A stretch of 44,852 nt of DNA from a virus: positions 1-44,852 of the IMG/VR virus record IMGVR_UViG_3300048586_000879; one strand, 5' to 3'. The position numbers and the translations under genes are program-made. Positions 7,697-14,858 of the stretch are shown here, piece after piece. The notes beneath the pieces are model-generated. The model was not told the origin of the DNA, searched no databases, and worked only from the letters and a program-made list of their open reading frames with translations. The stretch's first letter is position 1; every line of letters starts with the position of its first letter.

Positions 7697-8583
7697 AGCG
7701 GCACGCGATAGCCCGCCGCGTTGCGGTGTCCGCCGCCGCCGTATTTCTTGGCGAAATCCGACACGTCTTTACGGTCGTCGAGCGAGCGCAGCGAGACGTG
7801 GCGATAGCCGTTGCCATCCGACCAGGTCATTGCTGCCGTTCCGGGATTGCGCTCGAGCAGCAAGTGCCCGACGTCGCTGGCGAACATGTAGGGGACATTC
7901 GCGCGCACGAAGTCGACCCCGTCAATCGTCACAAGCTCGGCCTTTTCAGCCAGCGCCTCGACGAGACTGTCGTGGTACACCTGCATAGGGTGCGCCTCGG
8001 CGACAAGCTGCTCGAACGGGGTCATCAGCAGGGCGTGCCAGTGCATCACGTCATCAGGGACCGTGCGCAAGAGCGTCGCGAGCGCTTTGCTGTGCGGCAG
8101 ATTGAACCGCCAAAGGTCGCGATCCTGAATCGCCTCGATCAGCGCGGGCGCCGGTTCGTCGGGGTGCGCGAAGTTCCACGCGAGCATCGCACCAGACCGC
8201 TCCATGTCGAACAGCGCGACGAGCGGCAACGGCTCTTCACTGTCGGCGGCGCCGATCAGTTCCAGCGGCGCGGTCAAATAATTGAATTCACCGCTCTCCG
8301 TCCCGGCAACCTGATAGCGAAACAGATCTTCCTTGGCAGTCTTATGATGATCGAGCACCACGATGCTTGACGCGACGCGCGCCATGTCGCGCAGCACGCC
8401 TTCCTTATAGCTGAAATCAACGATCAACACGTTGAGCCCCGCGACGTCGGGCGGCGGATTGCCGTAGTTAGCGGGCACGTAAACCGCATTGGGCCAGCGC
8501 AGATAGCAGGCGAGGCGCGCGCCCCAGCCGTCCTGGCAGGGGCTGTGATATATAACCATGTCGGGGGTCCATATGCGGGTCAT
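7693..8583 (-). CDS. DHH family phosphoesterase
   Basis: This 296-residue protein belongs to the DHH/DHHA1 superfamily of metal-dependent phosphoesterases, whose members degrade nanoRNA, cyclic dinucleotides or polyphosphates. The visible motifs are HSPCQDGWGARLA (about 14-26), the VDFSY strand near residue 55, the signature LDHHKTA near residue 77, and a FDMERSGAMLAW segment. The C-terminal substrate-binding GGGGHRNAAGY belongs to DHHA1. A host-signal (for example c-di-AMP or pApA) or oligoribonuclease role is possible, but the substrate cannot be read from sequence. It starts at 8583, one base into the previous stop. Confidence 0.85.
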   Translation of the reverse strand: MTRIWTPDMVIYHSPCQDGWGARLACYLRWPNAVYVPANYGNPPPDVAGLNVLIVDFSYKEGVLRDMARVASSIVVLDHHKTAKEDLFRYQVAGTESGEFNYLTAPLELIGAADSEEPLPLVALFDMERSGAMLAWNFAHPDEPAPALIEAIQDRDLWRFNLPHSKALATLLRTVPDDVMHWHALLMTPFEQLVAEAHPMQVYHDSLVEALAEKAELVTIDGVDFVRANVPYMFASDVGHLLLERNPGTAAMTWSDGNGYRHVSLRSLDDRKDVSDFAKKYGGGGHRNAAGYRVPL

Positions 8584-8918
8584 CAGTTCATCTCCCCTTC
8601 GAGCGCGGCGATCTGACGGGCGGCGTGCAGCTTCCCGAAGTGGATGCCGAGCGGGAAATTGTGCTCGAGCATCTGCGACAGCTGCGCATTGAGCTCGGGC
8701 GATTCGACATAGTCGCCCATCGCGATCAGGTGGCCCGCCTGCATCCCGGCGAACATGACGCCCGCGGACATGCCGATAGCGATCAGATCGCTTGGATCCT
8801 TTGCTTCGCCGATCCGGGCAAAGATCGCCTTGCGGAATTCGTCGCAGAGTTCGAACGACAGCTGCATCTGCGCGTCGTCGACACGCACCATGTTTTCACC
8901 TTCGGGCGCATCGGCCAC
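8583..8918 (-). CDS. Hypothetical protein, GTG start
   Basis: The protein has 111 residues and starts GTG at 8918, with a good AGGAGA site upstream. It is a helical protein (QMQLSFELCDEFRKAIFARIGEAKDP, then LIAIGMSAGVMFAGMQAGHLIAMG). The central hydrophobic stretch is too Gly/Met-rich and interrupted to be a confident membrane segment. I do not recognise the family. Confidence 0.6.
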   Translation of the reverse strand: MADAPEGENMVRVDDAQMQLSFELCDEFRKAIFARIGEAKDPSDLIAIGMSAGVMFAGMQAGHLIAMGDYVESPELNAQLSQMLEHNFPLGIHFGKLHAARQIAALEGEMN

Positions 8919-8920
8919 GG

Positions 8921-9139
8921 CTATTCTCCTGAAAGGCCGCCGCCCACCGCGTGGACGGTTGCGGGGGCGGCGGCAGGTTGTCCCGGCGTGCAGGGAGGAG
9001 CCGGGGGTCTCGAAAAGATTGCGGCGCTGGCGCTCGGCACACCGCGCGCGCGGTCGACCGCGCCGAGGCTGGCGCCAAGTGCGGCCGCCGCCACGATCAG
9101 CACCAGGAAGGCGCGCGCAGAGGGAAGGGCGATCGTCAC
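8921..9139 (-). CDS. Small membrane or secreted protein
   Basis: The protein has 72 residues. The start at 9139 overlaps the upstream stop as ATGA. Residues about 9-29 (AFLVLIVAAAALGASLGAV) form one hydrophobic segment, either an inner-membrane anchor or a signal peptide. The rest is Pro/Ala/Gly-rich and probably disordered. The function is unknown. It could be a small exclusion or host-takeover membrane protein, by analogy only. Confidence 0.55.
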   Translation of the reverse strand: MTIALPSARAFLVLIVAAAALGASLGAVDRARGVPSASAAIFSRPPAPPCTPGQPAAAPATVHAVGGGLSGE

Positions 9140-9333
9140 GGCTCGATCACCGCCGCGCCGGCGGCGTCGATCGCGACGCGCGAGGGAAAGGCGAGGGAGC
9201 GGCCGGACCCGAAACGGATGCGCACGCCATAGCTGCAGCGCTCGACCGCGTTCACTTCTTCACCGACAAGGTCGGCGAGGTCGAGCGGCCGCTCGCGCAG
9301 TTCGCGCTCAGCGCTTTCGAGGCAAGCCGCCAT
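9136..9333 (-). CDS. Small hypothetical protein
   Basis: The protein has 65 residues from the ATG at 9333 (MAACLESAERELRERP). A GTG at 9351, overlapping the preceding stop as GTGA, would add six residues and is an equally coupled start. The protein is strand-rich at the end (AVERCSYGVRIRFGSGRSLAFPSRVAIDAAGAAVIEP). No domain is recognised. Confidence 0.55.
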   Translation of the reverse strand: MAACLESAERELRERPLDLADLVGEEVNAVERCSYGVRIRFGSGRSLAFPSRVAIDAAGAAVIEP

Positions 9334-9347
9334 GGTCCGAACCCCGC

Positions 9348-9473
9348 TCACGACAGCGCCCACCCGAGCAGCGGCAGGCCGAACGCGAGCCCTGCGAACG
9401 CGATCGCCAGGCGAGCGAGCACGACGTCGAACACGACGTCGGCGGTTTCAGGGTGTTCGTGTGCCGGGGGCAT
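9348..9473 (-). CDS. 41-residue membrane protein, first gene of leftward operon
   Basis: A short frame begins with ATG at 9473, preceded by GGAG seven bases upstream, and encodes MPPAHEHPETADVVFDVVLA and so on, ending LPLLGWALS. Residues about 17-40 form one hydrophobic helix. It is the first gene after the operator-controlled leftward promoter and overlaps the next possible start as GTGA. Those features support it as a real gene despite its size. The function is unknown; a small host-takeover or superinfection-exclusion protein is conceivable. Confidence 0.55.
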   Translation of the reverse strand: MPPAHEHPETADVVFDVVLARLAIAFAGLAFGLPLLGWALS

Positions 9474-9517
9474 CGACAGTCTCCGCGCCGGGCAGACCAT
9501 CTGCCCAAGACGCGTAA

Positions 9518-9546
9518 CTAATGTGCCCTATATGGGCATCTGTCAA
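9518..9546 (-). promoter_or_regulatory. Leftward early promoter with operator in the spacer
   Basis: On the minus strand a perfect TTGACA (9546-9541) is followed by a 17-bp spacer and CATTAG (9523-9518), a weak -10. The spacer contains the whole palindrome at 9524-9538, so a repressor bound there would block polymerase. This would be the phage PL equivalent, driving 9473 down to the integrase. Confidence 0.6.
9524..9538. promoter_or_regulatory. Operator TGCCC-TATAT-GGGCA (left 1)
   Basis: A perfect 5+5 bp inverted repeat, with the same arms as three other sites around the repressor gene. It lies between the -35 and -10 of the leftward promoter. Confidence 0.75.
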
Positions 9547-9555
9547 TGTATTAAA

Positions 9556-9570
9556 TGCCCATAGTGGGCA
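9556..9570. promoter_or_regulatory. Operator TGCCC-ATAGT-GGGCA (left 2)
   Basis: The second left operator. Its centre is 32 bp, about three helical turns, from left 1, so cooperative binding on one face is plausible. It sits just upstream of the -35 of the leftward promoter. Confidence 0.75.
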
Positions 9571-9587
9571 TGTTGCCCCGACCGCCG

Positions 9588-9977
9588 CTAATCGTCGGGG
9601 TAGATCTCGTCGGGCCACCAATCCTCGGCGGCCGGCTCTTCTTGGCGCGCGGGCGGCAGAACAGGCGCCTCTCCGTCGAAGCCGATACGCACATAGCCGC
9701 CGCGCTCGGTCGTGCCCTGGAATATCGCAGTCACTTCGCCGCGGTTCATCTGCATGCCCACATAGGGCGCCCGGTCGGCCGGGACATAGCCGATCTGAAG
9801 TCCGTCGGCCGTGTCGACCGCAATCGCGTGCGGGTCTACCGGGTTTTCCGGCTCGCGCCTGAGGGTAACGGGATCGCCTGGCTTGCAGAGCTCGAGCGCG
9901 AAGCGGCGCGTAGGCGCGCGGCGCTTCTTGTTCGGGAACTGCGTCCCGACGATCGGCAGGGTGAACTGGGTGGGCAC
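9588..9977 (-). CDS. HIRAN domain protein
   Basis: The protein has 129 residues from a GTG at 9977, six bases after the stop of the membrane protein. Residues about 5-95 are a stand-alone HIRAN domain: LPIVGTQFPNKKRRAP, then VTLRREPENPVDPHAIAV, then QIGYVPADRAPYVGMQMN. HIRAN domains bind DNA 3' ends in HLTF-type remodellers and occur in some defence-associated proteins. The C-terminus is acidic. It is the last gene of the repressor transcript, so it is probably made in the lysogen. Function in the phage is unknown. Confidence 0.8.
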   Translation of the reverse strand: MPTQFTLPIVGTQFPNKKRRAPTRRFALELCKPGDPVTLRREPENPVDPHAIAVDTADGLQIGYVPADRAPYVGMQMNRGEVTAIFQGTTERGGYVRIGFDGEAPVLPPARQEEPAAEDWWPDEIYPDD

Positions 9978-9982
9978 CTGCC

Positions 9983-10195
9983 CTAGGTAGCGGACGCGAT
10001 CAGCAATGCAACGAGGCCGACGATCCAGACCAGCGCCGCGATCTTCCCGCGCTTCTCGCGCGCTTCCCATGTCGCGACGCGCCCCGAACCGGGAAGGCCA
10101 TCGGGTTTCTGCCCCGTGCCGTTGCCCATACCCATGACAACGATGCCGACCAAGATATAGGCGATCAGGATGCCGCCCCAAATCTCCTGCGTCAT
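9983..10195 (-). CDS. Small two-helix membrane protein of the repressor operon
   Basis: The protein has 70 residues starting MTQEIWGGILIAYILVG. The start at 10195 is just downstream of the repressor stop. Two hydrophobic segments, at about 6-24 and 51-69, flank a polar loop. A small membrane protein co-expressed with the repressor is a frequent arrangement for superinfection exclusion, but this is inference from position. The family is not recognised. Confidence 0.6.
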   Translation of the reverse strand: MTQEIWGGILIAYILVGIVVMGMGNGTGQKPDGLPGSGRVATWEAREKRGKIAALVWIVGLVALLIASAT

Positions 10196-10196
10196 G

Positions 10197-10901
10197 TCAA
10201 TGCCTCCTGCCTGACCATAGCACACGGCCGATGATCCGCACCGCTTCGCGCGGATAGGTGCGCACCCGATTCGGATGCTGGGGATTGTCGGACAGCACCT
10301 CGACCATGCCGCCACCCGCCGGCATAAGCCGCTTGATCGCGCCGGCGCCGTCGATCGTGATTGCCCAGATGCGGTCGAGCTTGTTGAGCTCGGTTTCGTT
10401 GAGATCGATCAGCACGTCGTCATGATCCCCGATCGTCGGCGCCATGCTGTCGCCAACGCCGCGGCCGATGATGAGGCGGTCGGCCGGGGTGGCGGTGATC
10501 GCGGCGAGCCAGTTGGCGTCGAAGCTGACGTCCGATTCCTCGATCCAGTCTTCAAGATCGGTGCCGTCGCCCATTGCGAGCTCGAGGTTGAGGCTGCGCA
10601 GCTGGACCGCGCCGACGTCGTCGCGCGTGCCGCGCGTCGGCATGTGATCGGGTGCGCGCTTGATATCGAGCGGACGCTCGGCGCGCTCGCCTGAGGGCGG
10701 CGTGAAGCCGCGCTTGCCGATCAGTTCCGACGGGTCGCAGTCGAGCGCCTCCGAAATCCGGTTCAGCCAATCCTGATTGAGGCGCCGCGCGCCGCGCTCG
10801 AGCTTGCCCAGATTGTTGACGGTCGTGTTCGCGAGCTCGGCGAGCTCTTCCTGCGTCATGTTCTTCGCCTTGCGAAGCTCTGCAATGCGGTTGTTCGCCA
10901 T
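10197..10901 (-). CDS. CI-like repressor, XRE HTH plus S24 peptidase
   Basis: This 234-residue repressor should maintain lysogeny. The start is MANNRIAELRK at 10901; a longer frame from 11414 would run through the operators and the tRNA. Residues 4-60 form an XRE-type HTH (MTQEELAELANTTVNNLGKLERG). After a linker, a LexA/S24 fold carries Ser152 (GDSMAPTI) and Lys190 (GAIKRLM), 38 residues apart as in the Ser-Lys dyad of LexA-like proteins. No clear Ala-Gly cleavage site is visible in the linker, so RecA-triggered self-cleavage is uncertain. Four matching operators flank its transcript. Confidence 0.9.
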   Translation of the reverse strand: MANNRIAELRKAKNMTQEELAELANTTVNNLGKLERGARRLNQDWLNRISEALDCDPSELIGKRGFTPPSGERAERPLDIKRAPDHMPTRGTRDDVGAVQLRSLNLELAMGDGTDLEDWIEESDVSFDANWLAAITATPADRLIIGRGVGDSMAPTIGDHDDVLIDLNETELNKLDRIWAITIDGAGAIKRLMPAGGGMVEVLSDNPQHPNRVRTYPREAVRIIGRVLWSGRRH

Positions 10902-10911
10902 GCGTGTCTTG

Positions 10912-10926
10912 TGCCCTCCTTGGGCA
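10912..10926. promoter_or_regulatory. Operator TGCCC-TCCTT-GGGCA (right 1)
   Basis: This palindrome lies 11 bp before the repressor start codon. On the minus strand its centre reads AAGGAGG, so the likely ribosome-binding site of the repressor mRNA is embedded in the operator. Spacing from that site to the start codon is long (about 13 nt). Confidence 0.75.
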
Positions 10927-10972
10927 TATTCCGTATAGAGGACAGGTTGGGCACTTTGTGTGTTGCATGGGG

Positions 10973-10987
10973 TGCCCATATTGGGCA
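10973..10987. promoter_or_regulatory. Operator TGCCC-ATATT-GGGCA (right 2)
   Basis: A perfect inverted repeat 11 bp before the Cro-like start codon. Half-sites GGGCA at 10949-10953 and 10994-10998 lie on either side and could be weaker sites. A possible rightward promoter, TTGTGT (10956-10961), 17 bp, TATTGG (10979-10984), overlaps this site and would give an almost leaderless message. Confidence 0.7.
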
Positions 10988-10997
10988 TGTTATGGGC

Positions 10998-11213
10998 ATG
11001 AAGCTGCTCGACCACATCAAGGCCCTCGGGCTCACCATGCCAGAAGCTGCGGCGGAGCTCGACGAGGCCGAGAGCACGATTCGCAAGATTGCCTATGGAC
11101 AGCGCCAGCCCAGCCTCCCGCTCGCGGTCAAGATCGCGGCATGGTCGGACGGCGCCGTCACCGAAGCCGAGCTCCTCCTGCCCGACACTATCGTCCGGGA
11201 GGATGCGGCCTGA
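10998..11213 (+). CDS. Cro-like small HTH protein
   Basis: The protein has 71 residues from the ATG at 10998 (MKLLDHIKALGLTMPEAAAELD); an ATG six bases earlier would add MG. Residues about 9-48 are a helix-turn-helix (LTMPEAAAELDEAESTIRKIAYGQRQPS) of the Cro/YdaS type. It diverges from the repressor and starts next to an operator. Its probable role is to repress the repressor transcript on the lytic side. It lacks any ligand or peptidase domain. Confidence 0.75.
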   Translation: MKLLDHIKALGLTMPEAAAELDEAESTIRKIAYGQRQPSLPLAVKIAAWSDGAVTEAELLLPDTIVREDAA

Positions 11214-11231
11214 TGCTGGTTCAACTGTTTT

Positions 11232-11306
11232 CGCAGGGTAGGGAAGTCCGGTCATCCCGTTTGGCTCATAACCAAGAGGTCGCGGGTTCGAATCCCGCCC
11301 CTGCAA
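11232..11306 (+). tRNA. Phage tRNA-Met(CAT), initiator-like
   Basis: A full cloverleaf: acceptor CGCAGGG/CCCTGCA with a C1-A72 mismatch, D stem GGGA/TCCC, anticodon stem TTTGG/CCAAG around CTCATAA (anticodon CAT), T stem GCGGG/CCCGC with TTCGAAT, discriminator A. The next bases are CCC, so CCA is not fully encoded. A mismatched 1-72 pair and purine11-pyrimidine24 (G-C) are hallmarks of bacterial initiator tRNA. The three G-C pairs normally at 29-31/39-41 are reduced to T-A, G-C, G-C. The gene lies in the rightward early transcript. Confidence 0.9.
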
Positions 11307-11346
11307 CCCATCCCCGGAGTGTGTCGCCCCCCCGGCACTTCGGGCA

Positions 11347-11392
11347 GGCACGGCGGGGCTCACTCCCCCCAACCCCTCGGCCCCGCCGTGCC
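11347..11392 (+). other. Long GC-rich hairpin after the tRNA
   Basis: A perfect 13-bp inverted repeat (GGCACGGCGGGGC at 11347-11359 and its complement at 11380-11392) encloses a 20-nt C-rich loop. No T-run follows, so it is not a canonical intrinsic terminator. It may stabilise or help process the tRNA-containing transcript, or attenuate it. The rest of the 236-bp gap (11214-11449) shows nothing else I recognise. Confidence 0.6.
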
Positions 11393-11449
11393 GCTTATCG
11401 TCTTCCTGTTCCATGGACGATCAGATGCCGCGCGGCGGCTCCCTATCCA

Positions 11450-11920
11450 ATGGAAATGGCGCCCGAGTTTTCCAGCGAGGCTGTAAGAGCCCTTGTCCGC
11501 GACACGCTGCGGCACTTCGTCGGTCATGGCCGCACGATCAGCTGGGCCGCGCTGGCCGCCGCCACGTTCGACGGTGAGGGGAGCATCGACACCTGGGAGC
11601 GCCGACTGCGCTCCTATGTCGAGGTCGACGGACCGATGATGCCGCTCAACACGGCGATGCGGATTTTCTCGGCCCTGCCGCCCGCTGCCTTCCAGCGCCT
11701 TGCCAACCGCATGGGCTTCGTCACCGCGCCGTTGCACTTCGAAGCAACTGCCACGGTGCGCACCGCCGTCGCGGCCTGCGCGCGCTTCGCGGCCAACGGT
11801 GCCGAGGCGCTCGAGGACGGAAGCCTGTCGCACGTCAAGCTGGCCCGCCTTGCCCACGACGCCATCGCGCTCGGCCCCATCATCAATTCCATCGCGGGGA
11901 GCGGTTCGGCCCTGCGCTGA
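11450..11920 (+). CDS. Putative early regulator, hypothetical
   Basis: The protein has 156 residues starting [12 protein letters not shown]; a second ATG at 11456 is possible. The N-terminal half ([45 protein letters not shown]) looks like a helix-turn-helix with a long recognition region. The position downstream of the Cro-like gene is where lambdoid phages carry a CII-type activator. That role is inferred; the sequence does not prove DNA binding. The ribosome-binding site is weak. Confidence 0.55.
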   Translation: MEMAPEFSSEAVRALVRDTLRHFVGHGRTISWAALAAATFDGEGSIDTWERRLRSYVEVDGPMMPLNTAMRIFSALPPAAFQRLANRMGFVTAPLHFEATATVRTAVAACARFAANGAEALEDGSLSHVKLARLAHDAIALGPIINSIAGSGSALR

Positions 11921-11988
11921 CAGGCCCATTTCCCCGCGATGGTCCACGCAACGCTCCCGTCGAGGGGGGCACCAAAGGAGCGAAAGCT

Positions 11989-12252
11989 ATGAGCGAAGCG
12001 AAAGTTTCGGACGAACAGTTGCGCCTGTTCATCGAGCGCATTGAGCGCCTGGTCGAGGAGCAGAAGGGCATCGCCGACGATATCCGCGACGTCTACCTCG
12101 AGGCGAAGTCGCAGGGTTACGACCCGAAGATCATGCGCAAGATCGTGCGCCTGCGCAAAATCCCGGTCCACGACCGAAAGGAAATGGAAGCGCTGCTCGA
12201 CGTCTATGCGTCGGCGCTCGGGATGCAGCTGAGCCTGCCGTTGGCGGCCTGA
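11989..12252 (+). CDS. GapR-like (DUF2312) DNA-binding protein
   Basis: The protein has 87 residues. It matches DUF2312/GapR, small nucleoid-associated proteins of alphaproteobacteria that bind overtwisted AT-rich DNA. The characteristic run is [47 protein letters not shown], followed by a helical tail. The start has an AAAGGAG site nine bases upstream. In a phage it could organise DNA ahead of replication forks or modulate host GapR. It is two bases from the helicase-methyltransferase gene, so they are co-transcribed. Confidence 0.88.
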   Translation: MSEAKVSDEQLRLFIERIERLVEEQKGIADDIRDVYLEAKSQGYDPKIMRKIVRLRKIPVHDRKEMEALLDVYASALGMQLSLPLAA

Positions 12253-12254
12253 TC

Positions 12255-14858
12255 ATGACGGCCGAGAATTACCGCAGCTTCCTCGAAGCCAAGATGCCTG
12301 CCGCGCCTCTCGCGGGCCTGCCCTGCACGCTGGACGAGATCCCGACGCACCTGCGCGACGGCCGGCCACTGAAGGAACATCAGCGTCACATCGTCCGCTG
12401 GGCGGTCGAGGGCGGGCGCCGCGCGCTGTTCGAGGCGTTCGGCCTGGGCAAGTCGATCCAGCAGCTGCTGATCTGCGACACCATCCTGCGCAAGCTGGAA
12501 GAGGTCGAAGGCTTCATGCCGGACGCGCTGATCGTCGCACCGCTCGGCGTCCGCATGGAATTCATGAAAGACGCGGCGCTGCTCGGCCTCACGGTCCACT
12601 TTGTAAAATCCGATTCTGATATCGAAGCCTGTGGCGATGCGGGCGGCATCTTCCTCACCAATTACGAAAGCGTCCGCGAAGGCAAGATCGATGTCAGCAA
12701 GTTCCGCGTCGCCAGCCTCGATGAAGCATCGGTGCTGCGCAGCTATGGCAGCAAGACATTTCAGGAGTTCCTCCCTCTGTTCGAGGCGGTGCCGTACCGC
12801 TTCGTCGCGACCGCAACGCCCTCGCCGAACCGCTACAAGGAGCTGATCCACTACGCCGGGTTCCTTGGCGTCATGGACACGGGACAGGCGCTGACGCGCT
12901 TCTTCCAGCGCAACAGCGAAAAGGCAAACGACCTCAACCTCTACCCCCACAAGGAAGATGAATTCTGGCTCTGGCTCAACAGCTGGGCGGTCTTCCTGCA
13001 GCGACCGTCAGACCTCGGGTTCAGCGACGAAGGCTATGACCTGCCGCCGATCGAGGTGCGCTGGCACTGCGTCGAGGCCGATATCAGCGACGCTGGCGCC
13101 GACAGCAACGGCCAGCGCCGCCTGATCCGCGACAATGCCGTCGGCGTGGTGCAGGCCAGTCGCGAGAAGCGCCGCACGATGGATGCTCGCATCGCCAAGG
13201 TTGCCGAGATCATGGCGGCCGACCCCGACGATCATTTCCTCATCTGGCACGACCTCGAGGACGAGCGCCGCGCGATCGAAGCGCTCGACGTGCCCGGCCG
13301 GGACCGCATCGCCGCTGTGTACGGAACGCAGGATCTGGACGCGCGCGAGGCGATCGTCGGTGATTTCAGCGACGGCCGGATCAAGGACCTCGCCGCAAAG
13401 CCGGTGATGCTCGGCTCCGGTACCAACCTGCAGCGGCATTGCCACCGCGAGATTTTCGCGGGCATCGGCCACAAGTTCAACGATTTCATCCAGGCGATCT
13501 TCCGCGTCCAGCGCTTCGGCCAGACGAAGCCGGTCATCGTCGATGCGATCTATGCCGAAACCGAGGAAGAGGTCCGGCGCATCCTGCTCGATAAATGGGC
13601 CCTGCACGAAGAGCTCACGGCCAAGATGAGCGCCATCATCCGCAAATATGGCCTCAACCACGAGGCGGCGGCCGACGTCGCGAGCCGCAGCATCGGCGTC
13701 GAGCGTGCCGAGCAGTCGGGCAACGGCTGGACCCTCGCTCACAACGACTGCGTCGAAGAGGCGCGGCTGCTGACCGACGACAGCCTCGACCTGATCGTCA
13801 CCTCAATCCCCTTCAGCAACCACTATGAATATACGCCGAGCTATAATGACTTCGGCCACACCGACGACGACGCGCATTTCTTCGCGCAGATGGATTATCT
13901 GACGCCGGAGCTTTACCGCGCGCTGCGCCCCGGCCGGCTCGCCTGCATCCATGTAAAAGACCGGATCCTCTTCGGCGCGGTCACCGGCGAGGGTGTGCCG
14001 ACGGTCAACCCATTCCACGCCAAGACGCTGTTCCATTACCAGCGCCACGGCTTCCAGTTCATGGGCATGATCACCGTCGTCACCGACGTCGTGCGCGAGA
14101 ATAATCAGACCTACCGCCTCAGCTATTCTGAGATGCTGAAGGACGGCACCAAGATGGGCGCCGGCAGCCCCGAATATATCCTGCTGATGCGAAAGCCGCA
14201 GAGCGACCGCAGCCGCGGCTATGCCGACAAGCCCGTCGCGAAATCCGCCGCAGACTACAGCCTGGCGCAGTGGCAGATCGACGCGCACGCATTCTGGCGC
14301 TCGTCGGGCGATCGCCCGTTGCACCCGGCCGAGCTCGCCGCCGCGGCGCCGCGCTTCGCCGAGATGGGCGTCGGGCCGCTGGTCAAAGCCTTCACGACCG
14401 AAAGCCGCGACCTGATCTATGACGCGGCGGCGCATGTCGCGATCGGCGAGACCATCGAGGCGCGCGATCCAAACGACGGCCGGGGCCACCTGCCTCGCAC
14501 CTTCATGTCGCTCGCCCCCGGCAGCCATCACCCCGATGTGTGGGACGATGTCGTGCGGATGCGCACCCTCAACGCCGAACAGGTGCAGAAAGGCCGCGAG
14601 AAGCACGTCTGTCCGCTCCAGTTCGATATTGTCGACCGGCTGATCGACCGCTTCAGCATGAAGGGCGAGCTTGTCTATGACCCCTTCTGCGGGCTCGGCA
14701 CGGTGCCGATGCGGGCAATCATGAAGGGCCGCCGCGGCCGGGGCAGCGAGCTCAACCCCGACTATTTCCGGCACAGCTGCCTGTATCTCGCCGAAGCGGA
14801 GCGCGAAGCCGCGGTGCCGTCGCTGTTCGACCTGCTCGAGATGGAGCAGGCGGCATGA
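12255..14858 (+). CDS. SNF2-type helicase fused to DNA methyltransferase
   Basis: This is an 867-residue two-domain protein. Residues about 35-460 are a superfamily 2 helicase core: GLGKS (63-67), the DEAS box (156-159), the TATPSPN motif (186-192) and a motif VI-like IFRVQRFGQ near 415-425. Residues about 490-850 are a Mod-type amino-methyltransferase: catalytic-loop motif TSIPF (516-520) where SPPY or NPPY is usual, then the AdoMet motif DPFCGLGT (809-816) with SELNPDYF. The order (motif IV before I) fits the beta-class. It should methylate phage DNA, perhaps with ATP-driven translocation. No nuclease domain is visible. It ends in an ATGA overlap. Confidence 0.85.
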   Translation: MTAENYRSFLEAKMPAAPLAGLPCTLDEIPTHLRDGRPLKEHQRHIVRWAVEGGRRALFEAFGLGKSIQQLLICDTILRKLEEVEGFMPDALIVAPLGVRMEFMKDAALLGLTVHFVKSDSDIEACGDAGGIFLTNYESVREGKIDVSKFRVASLDEASVLRSYGSKTFQEFLPLFEAVPYRFVATATPSPNRYKELIHYAGFLGVMDTGQALTRFFQRNSEKANDLNLYPHKEDEFWLWLNSWAVFLQRPSDLGFSDEGYDLPPIEVRWHCVEADISDAGADSNGQRRLIRDNAVGVVQASREKRRTMDARIAKVAEIMAADPDDHFLIWHDLEDERRAIEALDVPGRDRIAAVYGTQDLDAREAIVGDFSDGRIKDLAAKPVMLGSGTNLQRHCHREIFAGIGHKFNDFIQAIFRVQRFGQTKPVIVDAIYAETEEEVRRILLDKWALHEELTAKMSAIIRKYGLNHEAAADVASRSIGVERAEQSGNGWTLAHNDCVEEARLLTDDSLDLIVTSIPFSNHYEYTPSYNDFGHTDDDAHFFAQMDYLTPELYRALRPGRLACIHVKDRILFGAVTGEGVPTVNPFHAKTLFHYQRHGFQFMGMITVVTDVVRENNQTYRLSYSEMLKDGTKMGAGSPEYILLMRKPQSDRSRGYADKPVAKSAADYSLAQWQIDAHAFWRSSGDRPLHPAELAAAAPRFAEMGVGPLVKAFTTESRDLIYDAAAHVAIGETIEARDPNDGRGHLPRTFMSLAPGSHHPDVWDDVVRMRTLNAEQVQKGREKHVCPLQFDIVDRLIDRFSMKGELVYDPFCGLGTVPMRAIMKGRRGRGSELNPDYFRHSCLYLAEAEREAAVPSLFDLLEMEQAA

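Noticed and set aside
10197-11414. Repressor frame extended to 405 residues
   Set aside because: The extension reads through two operators, the divergent Cro-like gene and the tRNA. The MANNRIAELRK start fits the HTH family.
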